Made by a program: the position numbers and the translations under genes. A stretch of 64,000 nt of DNA, taken from NCBI GenBank assembly GCA_947683425.1, contig CANTUQ010000014.1, positions 620,001-684,000 of the forward strand, in the 5' to 3' direction. A model generated the notes under the pieces. It was not told the origin of the DNA, made no database searches, and saw only the letters and a program-made list of their open reading frames with translations. Below, one piece after another: positions 39,306 through 52,732 of this stretch. Source of the DNA: Excoecaria cochinchinensis (Eukaryota > Streptophyta > Magnoliopsida > Malpighiales > Euphorbiaceae). Each line of letters begins with the position of its first letter. Position 1 is the first letter of the stretch.

Positions 39306-42300
39306 TCGACATCGCATAGGCAGAAGGTGGTAGAGGCTTTGTGCGTGGCAACTGTGGCAACAACTATCTCGCCTACGGAACTTCTGAATGTAGTAAAAGG
39401 AGGATCAGGAGAAAATGTTGTTTTTACCGGTGCTGATTTGCCGGCAAAAGGCCACAACCATAATCGCCCTTTGTACATAAGGGCACAGATTAACCAAAAG
39501 CACACTGCTTGTGTAATGGTAGATGATGGCTCTTTGATAAATGTGTGCCCACAGGTGGCAATGGCGGCTTTTGGGGTAACAGAGGGTATGTTAGCCAAAT
39601 CTGATCTCACCATCACAGCCTATGACAACTCACGTAGACATGCGTCGGGGACATTCACGGCAGTAGTGAAGACGGGGCCCGTAGAGTCAGAAGTGGAGTT
39701 TGTGGTACTACCTATACCCGCCAATTTCTCAGCTCTTATAGGTAGACCATGGTTTCATAAGTTGGGTGGAGTCCCCTCTACACTTCACCAGATGGTAAAG
39801 ATACCTCATGAGGGCCAGATTGTGACTATAAGGGCTGCACGAGAGAATCAGGTTTCAGTACTGAAGATTGCTAGGCAGCCGTTTAGTGGGTTTCATGTTG
39901 CTATGATAGGCGAGGAAGAGCAGAAGGAAGAAAGACCCCAGGTACTGAATATGATGAAAAAGATGTCGTTCCTTCCTGGCGCAGGACTGGGCAAGAATTC
40001 TCAAGGGATGCCAACAGCTGTTACCACCAAGGGCCAAAAGGACAGAAGGGGTATAGGATACACAGGTATTGTAGAAAGGGGTGAGAAGTCGAAAATGGAC
40101 ATTCCTCATATCCGGAAGACTTTTGTGCCAGCGACCGCAGCATGTGCCTATACAGGGGAAGATGAACCGCAGTGGCTGGATGGAAGGTTTGTGCCAGGGT
40201 TTGAGGTCTTCAATGATGTCTATGACTGGGACATTGGATTGATCAAGCCAGCAGAGGGCTTTTGGGTTGAAGAAATCATGACCAGTAGGACAATTTGGGA
40301 CCGTGAGATGCCTGAAGAAGTAATGACTCAGAAGATGGTAGCCACCCAGCTGAAGGGGAAAGTAAAGGTAGAGGAAGCCATGCAGGAGTTGATTGGGGAG
40401 CCTCCGAAGAGCCGAAGTGATGTAGGACCATCGACCGCGGCAGATACGCCAACAGAGGAGGAAGAGGAGAATAGTTTAGATTTTCTTTTTGCTCCAGAAC
40501 TCTTCAATGATGTTAATGACAATTTCAATCTTATTAATAAATTGAATGATTTTGCTTACTTGTGTGATGTTTCTGATGATTTCACTATGCATGATCATGA
40601 TCATCCATCCATTTTTGATATTGATTCAACTTATGCTACTCCATTTAATCTTGGAACCATAGAAAATCCAAAAGAAATTTTGATAGCATCAAGTATAACT
40701 CTTGAAGAGCGAGAAAAATTTGAGAGAATCTTAAAAAAATATGAAAAAGTCTTTGCCTGGACCTATGAAGATATGCTAGGGATCGATCGGGAAGTTGCAG
40801 AGCACGCTATTCCTACATATCCTGACCACAAACCCGTTAAACAGAAGCTGAGAAGGCTTAGGCCAGAATGGGTGGATAAAGTGAAGGAGGAGATTCACCA
40901 GCAAATCAAAGCCAAATTTTTGGTTGACGTGAAATATCCAACTTGGCTGGCCAATGTTGTCCCCGTAGCCAAAAAGAATGGCAAGGTAAGGGTGTGCGTA
41001 GATTATCGGGACTTGAATAAGGCCTGTCCAAAAGATAACTTTCCATTGCCCCATATAGATGTGCTGATAGACAGCGCCGCTGCTTGCGAGATGTATAGCT
41101 TTGGAGATGGTTATGCGGGCTACAATCAAATCCTCAATAAAATAATTGACCGAATTAAGATAGCGTTCATCACGGAGTGCGGGACCTATGCTTATTGAGG
41201 AATGCCTTTTGGCCTGAAGAATGCAAGAGCCACTTATCAGAGAATGGCGATAAAAATCTTGAATGACCTGATCCATAAAGAAGTGGAGGTATACGTGGAT
41301 GACATGATGATCAAGTCAGCCACTAGAGAAGGTCATTTTGAAGCTCTAGAAAAGTTCTTCTTAAGGATAGACAAGTATAATCTGCGGTTAAATCCTAAGA
41401 AATGTATCTTTGGTGTTACAGCGAGGAAGCTTCTAGGACACGTGGTTAGCCAGAGGGGTATTGAGATTGACCCGGACAAAGTTAAAGCCATCAGAGAAAT
41501 GGCAATACCGCAGAAGCAAAAGGATGTGAGAAGTTTTTTGGGTAGGTTGCAATATATCAGTAGGTTTATTGCCAAGCTTACTTCAATTTGTGAACCGATC
41601 TTCAAACTACTCAGAAAAGACCAACCAGTAGTATGGAACGAAAACTGTCAGAAGGCTTTTGATACTGTCAGAGAGTATCTGCTAAATCCACCGGTGTTGA
41701 GACCGCCGCAGCCAGTCAGGCCATTAATTTTATACTTAGCTATAGAAGACAGTTTTGTAGGCGCCATGATGGCCCAGGAGGACGAATTTGGAGTGGAATT
41801 TGCTGTTTACTACCTTAGCAAGAAGTTTCTAGCCTATGAGGTTAAGTATACGGAAGTAGAAAAGATTTGCCTTGCGGTAATCTGGGCTTCTAGGAAATTA
41901 AGGCATTACTTTCATGCCTATAGAGTACAGGCAGTAGCAAAGCAGAATCCTTTGAGGTACTTACAGGAAGCTCCATCTTTACTTGGGAAAATGGGAAGGT
42001 GGTTATTGTTGCTACAAGAATTTGATGTGGAGTATATTACTCGAAAAACTATCAAAGAGCGTGCAGTGGCTAAATTCTTGGCAGAACACCCAATTCAAGG
42101 GGACTCGTATGAGTTTAACTTTCCAGATGAGGAAGTGGCAGCCATCGGAGTTCAAGGTAGGCAATTACACTTTGACGGAGCCGTGAACAACAAGGGGGCA
42201 AGAGTAGGGATCATTTTAATAACCCCGGATGATGAGAAGCTCCCTTTGGCCAAGAAATTAAGGTTCAAGGCTACGAATAATGAAGCTGAGTATGAAGCGT

Positions 42301-42864
42301 GTGCCTTTGGGTTAGAGGCGTTGATAGCCTTAGGAGCGAAAAATGTGGAAGTGTTTGGTGATTCCTCCCTGGTGATCAATCAAATCCGAGATGAATGGGT
42401 CGTTAAAGAAGAGAGGCTAATGCCATACATCGAGCACTTGAGAGACCTGAGTAGTCAATTTAAAGTATGTACATTCCGTTTTGTTTCGAGGGATGAAAAC
42501 CAGTTAGCTGACGCGCTTGCTACTTTAGTCTCAATGTGGGAAAATCCCGAAGGGGTGGTTATGAGGCCAGTTTTGATTTCTAGTTCTGAGAGACCTAGCT
42601 TCGAATCTAAATCAGTCATGGAGATAGAAGTAGCAGATGGGAAGCCGTGGTATTATGTTATCAAGAACTATCTAGAGAATGTGACATTTCCGGAGGAAGC
42701 TACTAAGAAAGATCAGAGAATGATTCACAAGCTATCTACCCAGTTCATCTGCATAAATGGAGCATTGTACAAATGACAGGCGGATGGTATCCAGTTGAGG
42801 TGTTTGGATGAGAAAGAGGCTAAGAGGGTGATGGAAGAAACACACGCCGGAGTATGTGGGGCCC
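39306..42864 (+). pseudogene. pol: Element H pol pseudogene (protease to start of integrase)
   Basis: Same domain order as A: protease VDDGS near 39520; G-patch-like LPGAGLGKNSQG near 39976; RT with YRDLNKACPKDNFPLP near 41007 and YVDD near 41292; RNase H; second RNase H with HFDGAVNNKGA near 42170; integrase start ETHAGVCGA. Interruptions are few: TAG before 39306, TGA at 41196-41198 (arginine in A) and TGA at 42774-42776 (arginine in A). The frame is cut at about 42864 by the J junction, removing the integrase core. Confidence 0.9.
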
Positions 42865-44475
42865 TTTGGACTTTTGGACCCTGATCAGGTCCCCCGTTTG
42901 GTTCCTCACGAACCCTTTATGTGTGCGGATCTTCGCGATCCTTTTTAATGTGTTTGGATCTTGTTTAAGATCCCCCTCAGGAAAATGTTTCTATTGTGAC
43001 AAAATAAAATTGTTTTCGACTCGTACCCGTAAGGTACCCTTTGGCCGATTTGTACCCGTAAGGTACTAATCAGTTCACTCGTTATCCACTATTGTGAGTC
43101 AGCAGGTGCTTTGTTGTTTGGTTTTGCTTCGAAATATCTATGAGAATTTGATATGTGAATGAGCATGATAAGGATTTCAGGAATCGGTTTATATGTATAT
43201 GAAAGTAGACTTGAGCTTCGGAATGTATGTCTTTATATTGTAAGCATGATTGGATACCTAATACCATTATCCGCACTTGTCATATGATGTGTTATAAGTT
43301 TCAGAATGCTTTGAATGTGAATCGACTAATGTATTTATGTATGTGACTCAAGCATGGTTTTGTTATATATATAAGCATGTGAACCGAAGCAGTTGTGGCT
43401 GTAAGTATGTAAGACTTAACTGTACTTTTTGCATGGTGATGATATGAATGTGATGTTATGTGATTATGTCTTCGGTCTCCGCTATTAGAGTATTTTCAGC
43501 ATGATATTTATAATAGAGTTGCGCAGCGGTTATGTGGTGCTTTGGATGTCATCCCTTGGATTTTGGCTAGTGTGTATGGCATGTCAAAGTATGTTAGATA
43601 GCTAGTATTCTTAACATGATAGTTGGGTGCGTTATCATATGGTAATCGTGTCGCATTTGATTGGGTTGTCAGTTCATGCATGGGTACTTGGTTATGACAA
43701 TTGCTTGTGTTAATCTCATGTGACTTTGCAAGGTAAGGTACTAATATTTGATAACATTGTAGGTTTATGCATGTGATATAGTATGTAGTTCAGCATGATG
43801 ATACTTGTATCGTGTGTTGTATTATGTCTGTTTTGGCCTATTCTTGATATAAGTATATGGTTATGGTTATGAGTTTTCGAATCAATGCTTTTACTATTCA
43901 AGCCTGATTATATATGTATTTTTAATGTTGCATTTGCCATTGTGAATGTGTTAAGCCTTGGCGACCATTGTGAATGGCCGTTCATACTCTTGTGTGTTCT
44001 CCCCACTAAGCGTTTATCGCTTAGCACGGATTTCCTTTCCGTGCAGGTGGTAGGTTTGGTTCTGTTTGAGTCGCGCATCTGTAAGGTCGACCACGTTGAA
44101 GTTAGAAGTTTTGTATTTTGTTCAGCTTCTGCACTTCAGTTTTTTTTAGTATTTTTGTATTATTGTATTTGTAATTATATGTAAGAATCTTCAGATTACT
44201 TTTTGGAAAGGTTAACTTTAATATGTTTTATGTTAAGTTTCCTTTGTTTTATCATTCGCTTTATGCTTCCGCTTAGTGCCTGCGTATGTGTGAGTTATTG
44301 CATGATCAGTCTGTGCTCGCATGTTAAGTCAAGTTTTTAATTAATCCGTATTTTCGTATGCATTTATGTATGAATGTATGCTTCCGCATCGTGCATATGC
44401 ATATCTGTGTGAGTGAGCGTCTGGTAGCGCGCCCGTCGGCGTCCTTCCAAATGGGGCGGCGATGGGGGTGTTACA
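42865..44475 (+). repeat. J: 3' part of a chromovirus-type LTR
   Basis: Begins abruptly with TTTGGACTTTTGGACCCTGA, matching the interior of the C LTR (about 21978), and ends GGGGGTGTTACA. Its 3' end is close to the complement of solo LTR L (58289 onward), so J and L are the same family. The 5' part is missing. It contains the hairpin block at 43961-44044. No coding sequence. Confidence 0.85.
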
Positions 44476-45098
44476 CATCCAATTTTGATAATGATGCATA
44501 CGAGGACCAAAGTCCTCAAAATAAATAATACCCCGATTCGTGTATGTATCGCACATTTATAAAAGGGAGTTGTATTCCGCTCCTTGTGTTATTGTAATTT
44601 ATTGCTTTCCCTACTTATTTGCTCATTTACGGCTTTCCAAATGTGAAAAAATGCGCCTTTGATTAATTGCATCATGTGGAGAGAGAGCGAATCAATGATA
44701 ATTAAAATTTGATCATAAAATAATCAAGGTAGAAATAGATGAGAAATCCCGGACCCAGCTCTGGTCTTTGGGCTCAAAGAGGCTAGAGGTTTACCCTCCA
44801 AGACACCTTTTTATGCCACGAGACTTTAGCGCTAATCCTAGGCTCCTTAGGGCGAGAGGTTCACCTTCCAAGACCCCTCTGGCTGGCCCAAAATGGATAC
44901 TAAGCGCAGTCTTAGGCTCTCCGAGGCAAGAGAAACTTTCCCAATGTTCTATTGGGTGGCGACTCCATGAAACCTCCTTGTTGCCAAACATAGACGCACT
45001 TGCGATTTATTGCAAGCTGTCAACGGACCCACAAATGCCCCGATCGCCCTCAAGCAGGCGGTCCTATGGGCGGCCGCGGGGATCCGGCGCGCGTCACA
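44476..45098 (+). repeat. Element K 5' LTR, 3' remnant
   Basis: Starts CATCCAATTTTGATAATG and matches 63812-64000 almost exactly; ends GCGCGCGTCACA before the primer site. About 1.4 kb of the LTR is absent to the left of J. Confidence 0.92.
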
Positions 45099-45099
45099 G

Positions 45100-45117
45100 T
45101 GGCGACTCCATTGGGGA
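45100..45117 (+). other. Element K primer-binding site
   Basis: TGGCGACTCCATTGGGGA, one base different from A and two from H. Confidence 0.85.
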
Positions 45118-46018
45118 CGTTTATGGTTTGAGATTTCAATTTGAAAATACCTCGCTTAACATTTATGATTAAAATTTAATTCATAAATTCGCTTTCCCTC
45201 AAATTTGCATTCGCATATCATTAGAGCCTTAGAATATGCTAGTTTGGTCCCTCTTTTAGCCCCGGTGCGTTCCTGAAGCACGACCCCATTTTCACTCAAT
45301 TTGGGGAAGTGTTAAGGATAATCACCAGCCCAAGCCACGTACCTCAATGGTATATCAAAATGATGACCCAATCGATCGCTATGCTCGTGATGAGCTAGAC
45401 CTGTCGGCAGGGATCATGCTTGGGTAGCCTTAAAGAAACATCTCCCTTGTTCAAAGCTCATGTAATGGCTGTAGTTACTTCCCACAGGTGATATCAACCC
45501 TAATTCCACGCTTGCTGTATGGATCCTCATGTATTGGGCGAGTCCAGATGTCTCGCTTGGTAACCTAGCCAAAGGCTTTCATGCCCCGGTAGGGCCACGT
45601 CGAAATTTTTGGAACATCTAAAATACATGACGATCATTATCCATCCGCTTGTACATTAGCATAGGAGTGTCATGCTGCCGGTTTTTTGCCGTGCACCATG
45701 CGTGTCCATTGGGTCCCTCGTTGACCCTTAGGCTAAATCCCACCTAGGAAAGAAACTGCACGACCACGTGTGTGGGAGAAATAAGGGTGGAAGGACCTAC
45801 TTGCTTGCTTGTGCTCTGTGAATGCTGCATATCACGACCATGCATTATACCTGCATTTCATGCATCATAGCTAATGCCTTGCCCATGCAGCCATCATAGA
45901 TCTGCCCAGGTTGACTAGATCACCTACCGGACGACTGATCCGAGTTCCCGTGTCTGAGCTGTCAGATAGAGAGGGTCTACCAGAAATTTTACCAGGAGTC
46001 AGCTGTACGGTATCTGAG
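45118..46018 (+). other. Element K leader
   Basis: Homologous to the leaders of A and H, including GTTCCTGAAGCACGACC, AAGTGTTAAGGATAATCACC, a CCGGTTTTTTGCCG hairpin at 45678-45691, and a CAG (45888-45890) before CCATCATAGAT. Confidence 0.6.
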
Positions 46019-47294
46019 ATGGTAAACTCACCCAGGGGGGATGACGCCACCAGGGCCATGATCGCGGAAGAAGTGGGCCGGCGATTTGAGGAATTCGAGG
46101 GCAGAATGATGAATATGTTGACTGCCTTGGCACAGCAGAATGCTCCGCAGAATCCTCCTCCTCCTCCTGTGAAACAGAATGAGCCAGAGGAAGAAAGAAC
46201 TGAGAGATGAGAGGAGCCCGTTCGGCCACCACCCATAGAGCTGAGGTCGGTAGCTTCGGGAGAGCAGAGAAGAAGGCCTGTAATGAGAATTGATGACGAT
46301 AGGGATATCGAAGATGATAGGATGAGCATTGCATCTGAGAGGGGGAAGGCACCTCAGACTGATGATTTCGTTTTTAAAAAGATGGAAGAGAGGTTCGAAG
46401 CTATGGCCCGTATGCTGAGCAGGGGGCAGGGGATGAACCCAGAGGATAAGGAGTTGGAGGGAGAGGACCCGATTCCTTACAACTTTAAGATGCCGGACGT
46501 GCCGAAATTTGATTGTACTTCTGACCCAACTGCTCATGTCAAGTAATACTCTCTGGTCATAAAAGGGACCACGTTGACCAAGAAGCAAAAGGTGGAATAC
46601 TTTTGTCTGAGTCTGACCGCTCATGCCATCGACTGGTATCATGGTCTCAACCGTCGCACCAAAGAAGATTGGGATCTGCTCAGAGAGGAGTTCTTGAGAC
46701 ATTATGATTGCAACACCAGAATGGAGGTGACTCTTAAAGATCTTGAACTGCTCCAGCAGAAGGCCGGGGAATCTTTCCATGATTATCTCACCCGATGGCA
46801 GAACCGAGTAATGGAGATGCGGAGAAAGCCAGACACCCAGGACCAGATTCATTTATTTATCAAGAATGCAAGCCCGTACCTGAAGGATGGCTTGAAGATG
46901 AAAGGGTTGAAGGACTGGGAGTCTCTCAAGGATATAGCCATTGAAGCGGAAGGAGAGTTTTTGGCTCGGAAAGCTAACAATGATAATTTTGAAAAAAGGG
47001 CTAACCCCGGTCAAGGAACCAGTAGGCCAGCTGGTCCCAGTGGTAGCACCAGAAGAACAGTTGAGGTGTCTGCTACTGAGGCAACCACCCAGAGGAAGTT
47101 TTCGAACTTGGGGAGACCATTATCTTGGGTCTTGAGAAGGTTAATGAAGGAAGGGAAATTGCAACCTTTAGCTCCCAGGCCTGCTATGACGCAAAGGGAA
47201 GCCTGGGCACAAAGACAGTGAATTCTGGGTGCTTCACCAGCACTCGGGCCATATCACAGACAAGTGTAAAGTGTTGCGACACTCTATCTAAGAC
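46019..47294 (+). pseudogene. gag: Element K gag pseudogene
   Basis: Starts MVNSPRGDDATRAM. The coiled N-terminal part and proline stretch are followed by the gag core (KQKVEYFCLSLTAHAIDWYH, GESFHDYLTRWQNRV). TGA at 46208 and TAA at 46544 (glutamine in A) interrupt a frame that otherwise continues. A frameshift near 47200 disrupts the zinc-knuckle-like HQHSGHITDKC segment. Confidence 0.9.
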
Positions 47295-50200
47295 TTGATT
47301 GATAGCAAGCAAATTTCTAACCCTGAGAAGAAGCCCAGTTATAATGCCATACCACCACCCGTGTTTATGATAGGATCTAGCTTGCCAGAGTGGTACGTGC
47401 TACAAGATCTATATGGGAGCGAGAATATTGCTGATGATTGTTCCGAGGATAGAAAGGAGAGAGTAGTCGTGGCGACCCTTGATTGTTGGTCTAGCAGCGA
47501 GAGCGGTGGAGAAGCCAAAGAGGAGGGAGAGATGAACCTTGATTTATGGAGGTCTGATGAAGACGAAAAAGAGATAGGGGCTGTGACGAGAAGTGGGAGA
47601 GTGGTCCATGAGATTACGAGGCCACCGGAACTAGCGCAGACGCAAATGGAAAAAGAGCCAGAGGAGAATCAGATTGCTAAGCAGCTGAAGAAGACTGCAG
47701 CTCAAATATCCATCTGGGATCTCTTGAGACAGTCCCCTTCTCAAAGGCAGAAGGTAGTAGAGGCTTTGGTTGAGGCCACGGTCGCCACCACGATTTCCGC
47801 ATCAGAGCTTTTGGGCTTGGTTAAGGGAGGATCCGAGGAGAGATTGGTCTTTTCTGACGCCGACCTACCGGTCGAGGGCCGCAATCATAACCGACCCCTG
47901 TACATCAAAGCACAGATGAACGATAAGCACACTGCTTGCGTTATGGTAGACGATGGGTCTTCTATCAATGTGTGCCCTCTGATAGCTTTGCAGGCTTTTG
48001 GTTTAAACGAGGATATGCTCAGTGGATCAGATCTGACTATCACAGCCTATGATAATTCAAGGAGGCAGGCCTCGGCAACATTTAAGACCTTGGTCAAGAC
48101 AGGACCCATCGAGGTGGAAGTAGAATTTGTGGTTTTGCCCATCCCTGCTAGCTTCTCAGCCCTGCTCGGGAGACCCTGGTTTCATAAGTTAGGAGGAGTA
48201 CCATCCACGCTGCATCAAATGATAAAGTTCCCACATGAAGGGGAGCTGGTGACTATCAAGGCAGCCAGGGAGAATCAGGTTTCAGCGCTTGAAATAGCAA
48301 ATCAGCCATTTAGTGGCTTCCACGTGTCCATGATAAGAGAAGAGTGCGGATCAGTGGATAACCCAACTGTGGTTAATATGATGAAGAAGATGCACTATCT
48401 CCCTGGGGCTGGTTTGGGCAGAAACTCTCAAGGGCTGCAGACTGCGATCACCACTCGAGGTTAGAAGAATCGGAAAGGTCTGGGGTACAGGGGCGGTTTT
48501 GGCAAGAAGAAGACGGCAGATAAGATCCCTCACATTTCAGAGAGCTTTGTACCAGCATCCTCAGTATGTGCTTATACTGGCGAGGACGAGCCCCAATGGG
48601 TGAAGGGGAGGATTGTCCCTGGATTCGAGATCTTTAACGACGTTTTTACTGGCGTGTCGGGTTTATTAAGACTGCTGAGAACTTCTGGGATGAAGAGGTC
48701 ATGACCCAGTGTATTACTTGGGACAGATACGAGCCTAAAGAGGTTGTCACCGAGAAGATGTTGGCTGCCAGGCTGAAAGGGAAAGAGAAGATAGCAGAAT
48801 TAGAACTGAAGATGGGGGATTTGAAGACTTCCTTGGACATACTTGAAGGACCTCTGCTGAATCAGGAAGTCAATGGGCAAGCTGCAACGGCATCGACCTC
48901 TGGAGTGGCAGAAGAAGACTCTAGCTTAGACTGTCTTTTTATTCTAGAACTTTTTTATGATGTAAATGATAATTATAATATTATTAATAAGGCAAACAAT
49001 TTCTCTTACTTGTGCGATGTTTCTAATGATTTCAACATGCATGAACATGATCATATTCCATCAATTTTTGACATCGATTCCACCGATACAACGCCTTTTA
49101 ATCTTGGGACCTTGGAAAATCCGAAAGAAATTTTAATAGCATCAAATATAACTCCTGATGAGAGAAAAAATTTTGAGAGAATAATAAGAAAACATGAAAA
49201 AGTCTTTGCCTGGACCTATGAGGACATGCCAGGGATTGACTGAGACATGGCAGAGCATGCTATCCCGACTTATCCAGACTATAAGCCTATGAAACAGAAG
49301 TTGAGAAGGCTCAGGCCAGAGTGGGCAGACAAGGTCAAGGAGGAAATTCGACAGCAAATTGAAGCTAAGTTCCTTGTTGAAGTGCAGTATCCTACATGGT
49401 TGGCAAATGTGGTCCCTGTAGCGAAGAAGAACGGGAAAGTCAGGGTGTGTGTGGATTATCGAGATCTGAACAAGGCCTGCCCTAAAGATGATTTTCCATT
49501 ACCCCACATTGATGTGTTGATAGACAGTGCCGCCAATTGCGCGATGTACAGCTTTGGAGATGGTTATGTGGGCTACAACCAGATCCTGAACAAAATAGCT
49601 GACTGGGTTAAGACCGCTTTCATCACGGAATGGGGGACCTACGCCTACCGAGTCATGCCTTTCGGCCTGAAGAATGCAGGGGCCACATACCAGAGGATGG
49701 CGACCAAGATTCTAAGTGACCTGATCCACAAGGAGGTAGAGGTGTATGTCGATGATATGATGGTCAAATCTGCCACCCGGGAGGGCCACTTTGAAGCTCT
49801 AGGGAAGTTCTTCACCAGGATTGACAAGTATAATCTGCAACTTAACCCCAAGAAGTGCATTTTCGGAGTGACTTCAGGAAAACTACTGGGACATCTCGTC
49901 AGCCAGAGGGGAATAGAAATTGACCCGGACAAGGTGAAGGCCATCAGAGAGATGCCTATGCCGTAAAAAGAGAAGGATGTGAGGAGTTTCCTGGGCAAGC
50001 TGCAGTATGTCAGCCAATTTATTGCCAAGCTCACTTCAATATGCGAGCCTGTTTTTAAGCTGCTTAGAAAGAATCAACCTGTGGTCTGGAACGAAGACTG
50101 CCAGAAAGCCTTTGATAGCATCAGGGAATATCTGTTGAATCCGCCATTGCTAAGGCCGCCGTAACCGATCAAACCGCTTATCCTGTATCTGGCAGTAGAG

Positions 50201-52344
50201 GGCAGTTCTGTGGGTGCCATGATGGCTCAAGAGGATGAATTTGGGGTTGAATTTGCAATTTATTACCTCAGCAAGAAGTTCCTAGCTTATGAAATAAAAT
50301 ATACTGAAGTAGAGAAGATCTGCCTTGCAGTGATTTGGGCATCGAAGAAACTGAGACATTACTTCCACTCATACAGAGTTCAGGCAGTAGCCAAGTAGAA
50401 TCCGTTAAGATATTTGCAGGAAGCGCCGTCTCTGCTTGGTAAGATGGGGAGGTGGTTGCTCTTGCTACAGGAGTTTGATGTGCAATACGTTACTCGCAAA
50501 ACTATTAAGAGGCGAGCCGTAGCTGAATTTCTTGCTGAGCATCCTATTCAAGGAGACACTCCCGAGTTCACCTCTCCTGATGAAAGCATAGTCGCGATTT
50601 CTGTCCAAGGATGGCAGTTACACTTCGATGGGGCAGTGAATAACAGAGGGGCTGGAGTTGGAATCATCTTGACAACCCCAGATAATGAGAAACTTCCCCT
50701 ACCAAAGAAGCTGAGGTACAAAGCAACCAACAATGAAGCCGAATATGAAGCATGCACTTTCGGGTTGGAAGCTTTAGCTGCATTGGGGGCAAAGAATATA
50801 GAAGTCTTTGGTGACTCATCCCTAGTGATTAACCAGATCCGAGGTGAGTGGGCTGTAAAAGAAGAGCGGCTGGTACCCTACATTGAATATTTGAGAGAGG
50901 TATGTGGGCAGTTTGAGACTTGCACTTTCCACTTCGTGCCGAGAGATGAGAATCGTCTAGCTGATGCGTTGGCAACCTTAGTGTCAATGTGGGATAACCC
51001 TGAAGGAGTAGCTATGAAGCCAGTGCTAATTTCGAGTTCTGAGAAGCCCAGCTTTGAGATCAAGCCTGTAATGGAAGTGGAAGTGGCGGATGGAAAACCA
51101 TGGCACTTCGACATTATGAATTACTTGGAAAATAATAAGTTTCCAGAGGAAGCTACTGAGAAAGACCAGAGGATGATCTGGAAGCTATCTACTCAGTTCA
51201 TATCCTTAGAAGGGGTGTTGTACAAAAGACAGTCAGACGGGATTCAGCTCAGGTGCTTGAAGGAAAAAGAAGCCCGCAAAGTGATAGAAGAGACCCATGC
51301 AGGTTTCTGTGGGGCTCACATGAATGGTTTGACCCTGGCTAAAAAGATCATGAGACAAGGCTTCTATTGGCTTACGATAGACAATGACTGCTCAAAATAT
51401 GTCAAACAATGCCAGCTGTGCCAACAATACGCAGACTTGAGACACCTGCCAGTATCAGAGCTACACAACCTGACATCACCTTGGCCTTTCGCTGCTTGGG
51501 GGATAGATATCATTAGAGAGATTCACCCTACGGCATCCAATGGCACAGATACATCATAGTCGCAATTGACTATTTTACCAAATGGGTAGAGGCGGAATCC
51601 TTCAAAAAGATTGACTCAAGGGATATGGCCAAGTTCATAGAAAGGAATCTGATATGCAGATATGGCCTTCCTCATCATATAGTGTCTGATAATGGGGTGC
51701 AGTTCATGGGGGAAACCAGGAAGCTCCTCGAAAATTATGGTGTCGAACATCATAAATCCTCCCCCTATCGACCACAAGCGAATGGAGCAGTAGAATCCGC
51801 TAATAAAAATATAAAGAAGATCCTGTCCAAGATGGTCCAAACCTAGAAAGACTGGGATGAAAAGTTACCCTTCACCCTGTGGGGATATAGAACAACGGTA
51901 AGGACGTCTACAGGCGCTACACCATTTTCCCTGGTATACGAAATGGAAGCAGTATTGCCAGTTGAGATAGAGCTCAAATCACTGAGGGTGGTCATGGAAG
52001 CCCAAGTTCCGGAGGCCGAATGGGCACGACAAAGGCTACAGCACTTGAACTTATTAGACGAGCGTAGGCTGAAAGGTTATTATCATAACCAGATTTACCA
52101 GAAAAGATTGGCAAGGACTTTCGGAAAGAAGGTGAGAAAGCATCCGCTGAAAGAAGGGGACTTAGTGTTCAAGCATATGAGGCCAGGCATACCAGATATC
52201 AGAGGGAAATGCAGACCTACCTGGGAGGGGCCTTACATCCTTAAAACGCTGCTGTCCAAAGGAGCTGCAACCTTATCGGATAGTGATGGAAATGAATTCA
52301 AAGAGCCGATCAATGTCGACAGACTCAAAAGGTTCCATGGCTAA
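47295..52344 (+). pseudogene. pol: Element K pol pseudogene
   Basis: Full Tat/Ogre order: protease VDDGSS near 47944; G-patch-like LPGAGLGRNSQG near 48400; RT with YVDD near 49747; RNase H; second RNase H with HFDGAVNNRGAGVG near 50622; integrase zinc domain near 51290-51420, core motifs and C-terminal VDRLKRFHG. Stops at 48462 (TAG), 49241 (TGA), 49964 (TAA), 50161 (TAA), 50396 (TAG) and 51844 (TAG); frameshifts near 48645 and 51540. Most stops sit where A has Q or R. Not functional. Confidence 0.92.
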
Positions 52345-52732
52345 AGACCAAAATAAAAAGAAGAGAATAAAATGCCCTGCAGGTCGAAAATCGAAAAAAG
52401 GCGGCCGTGCTAAAATTGGGCGCTTCGACAGGGTGAAAACCGAAAAAAGGCATCCTGTGCAAAAATTAGAGGCATGAGAGAAAATGTCCGATCGTGAAAA
52501 CCCGAGAGGGCCGATTGGTAACAGGAGTTGATGCTGTTAAAATTTGGTTTCATGTATTAACAGCGCGTAAGCGGCTGAGTAAATGCCAAAACTGATCATG
52601 TATGCTAAAATTATATGAAAATGTACACAATTTCGTGAAATAGAATGAATATTATTCTTCTCATTTTTGTCATTTTCTAGTTCTGCATTAAAAAGAAATG
52701 TAACACCAAAAGAAATACATATGTAAGCTAAG
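52345..52732 (+). other. Element K post-pol non-coding segment
   Basis: About 390 bp with blocks shared with B and A (AAAAAAGGCGGCCGTGCTAA near 52394; GAAAACCCGAGAGGGCCGATTGG near 52496). Lies between the pol stop and the 3' end of the antisense ORF. Confidence 0.7.

Larger units (their letters stand above)
34743..42864 (+). mobile_element. Element H: 5' two thirds of a decayed Tat/Ogre-type retrotransposon
   Basis: 5' LTR, primer site, leader, gag and pol up to the start of the integrase zinc domain. The sequence then switches within a few bases to chromovirus LTR J. The rest of integrase, the 3' region and the 3' LTR are missing. It probably inserted into LTR G (left flank GATTG) but the right flank is lost. 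Gag and pol carry many stops and frameshifts. Confidence 0.88.

Noticed and set aside
43885..44184. 99-codon ORF in LTR J
   Set aside because: Overlaps the conserved hairpin block. The frame is not kept in C or L, so it is not a gene.
46028..46852. 274-codon minus-strand ORF over K gag
   Set aside because: Shadow of the decayed gag frame; no recognisable domain. Similar shadows occur over gag in A and H.
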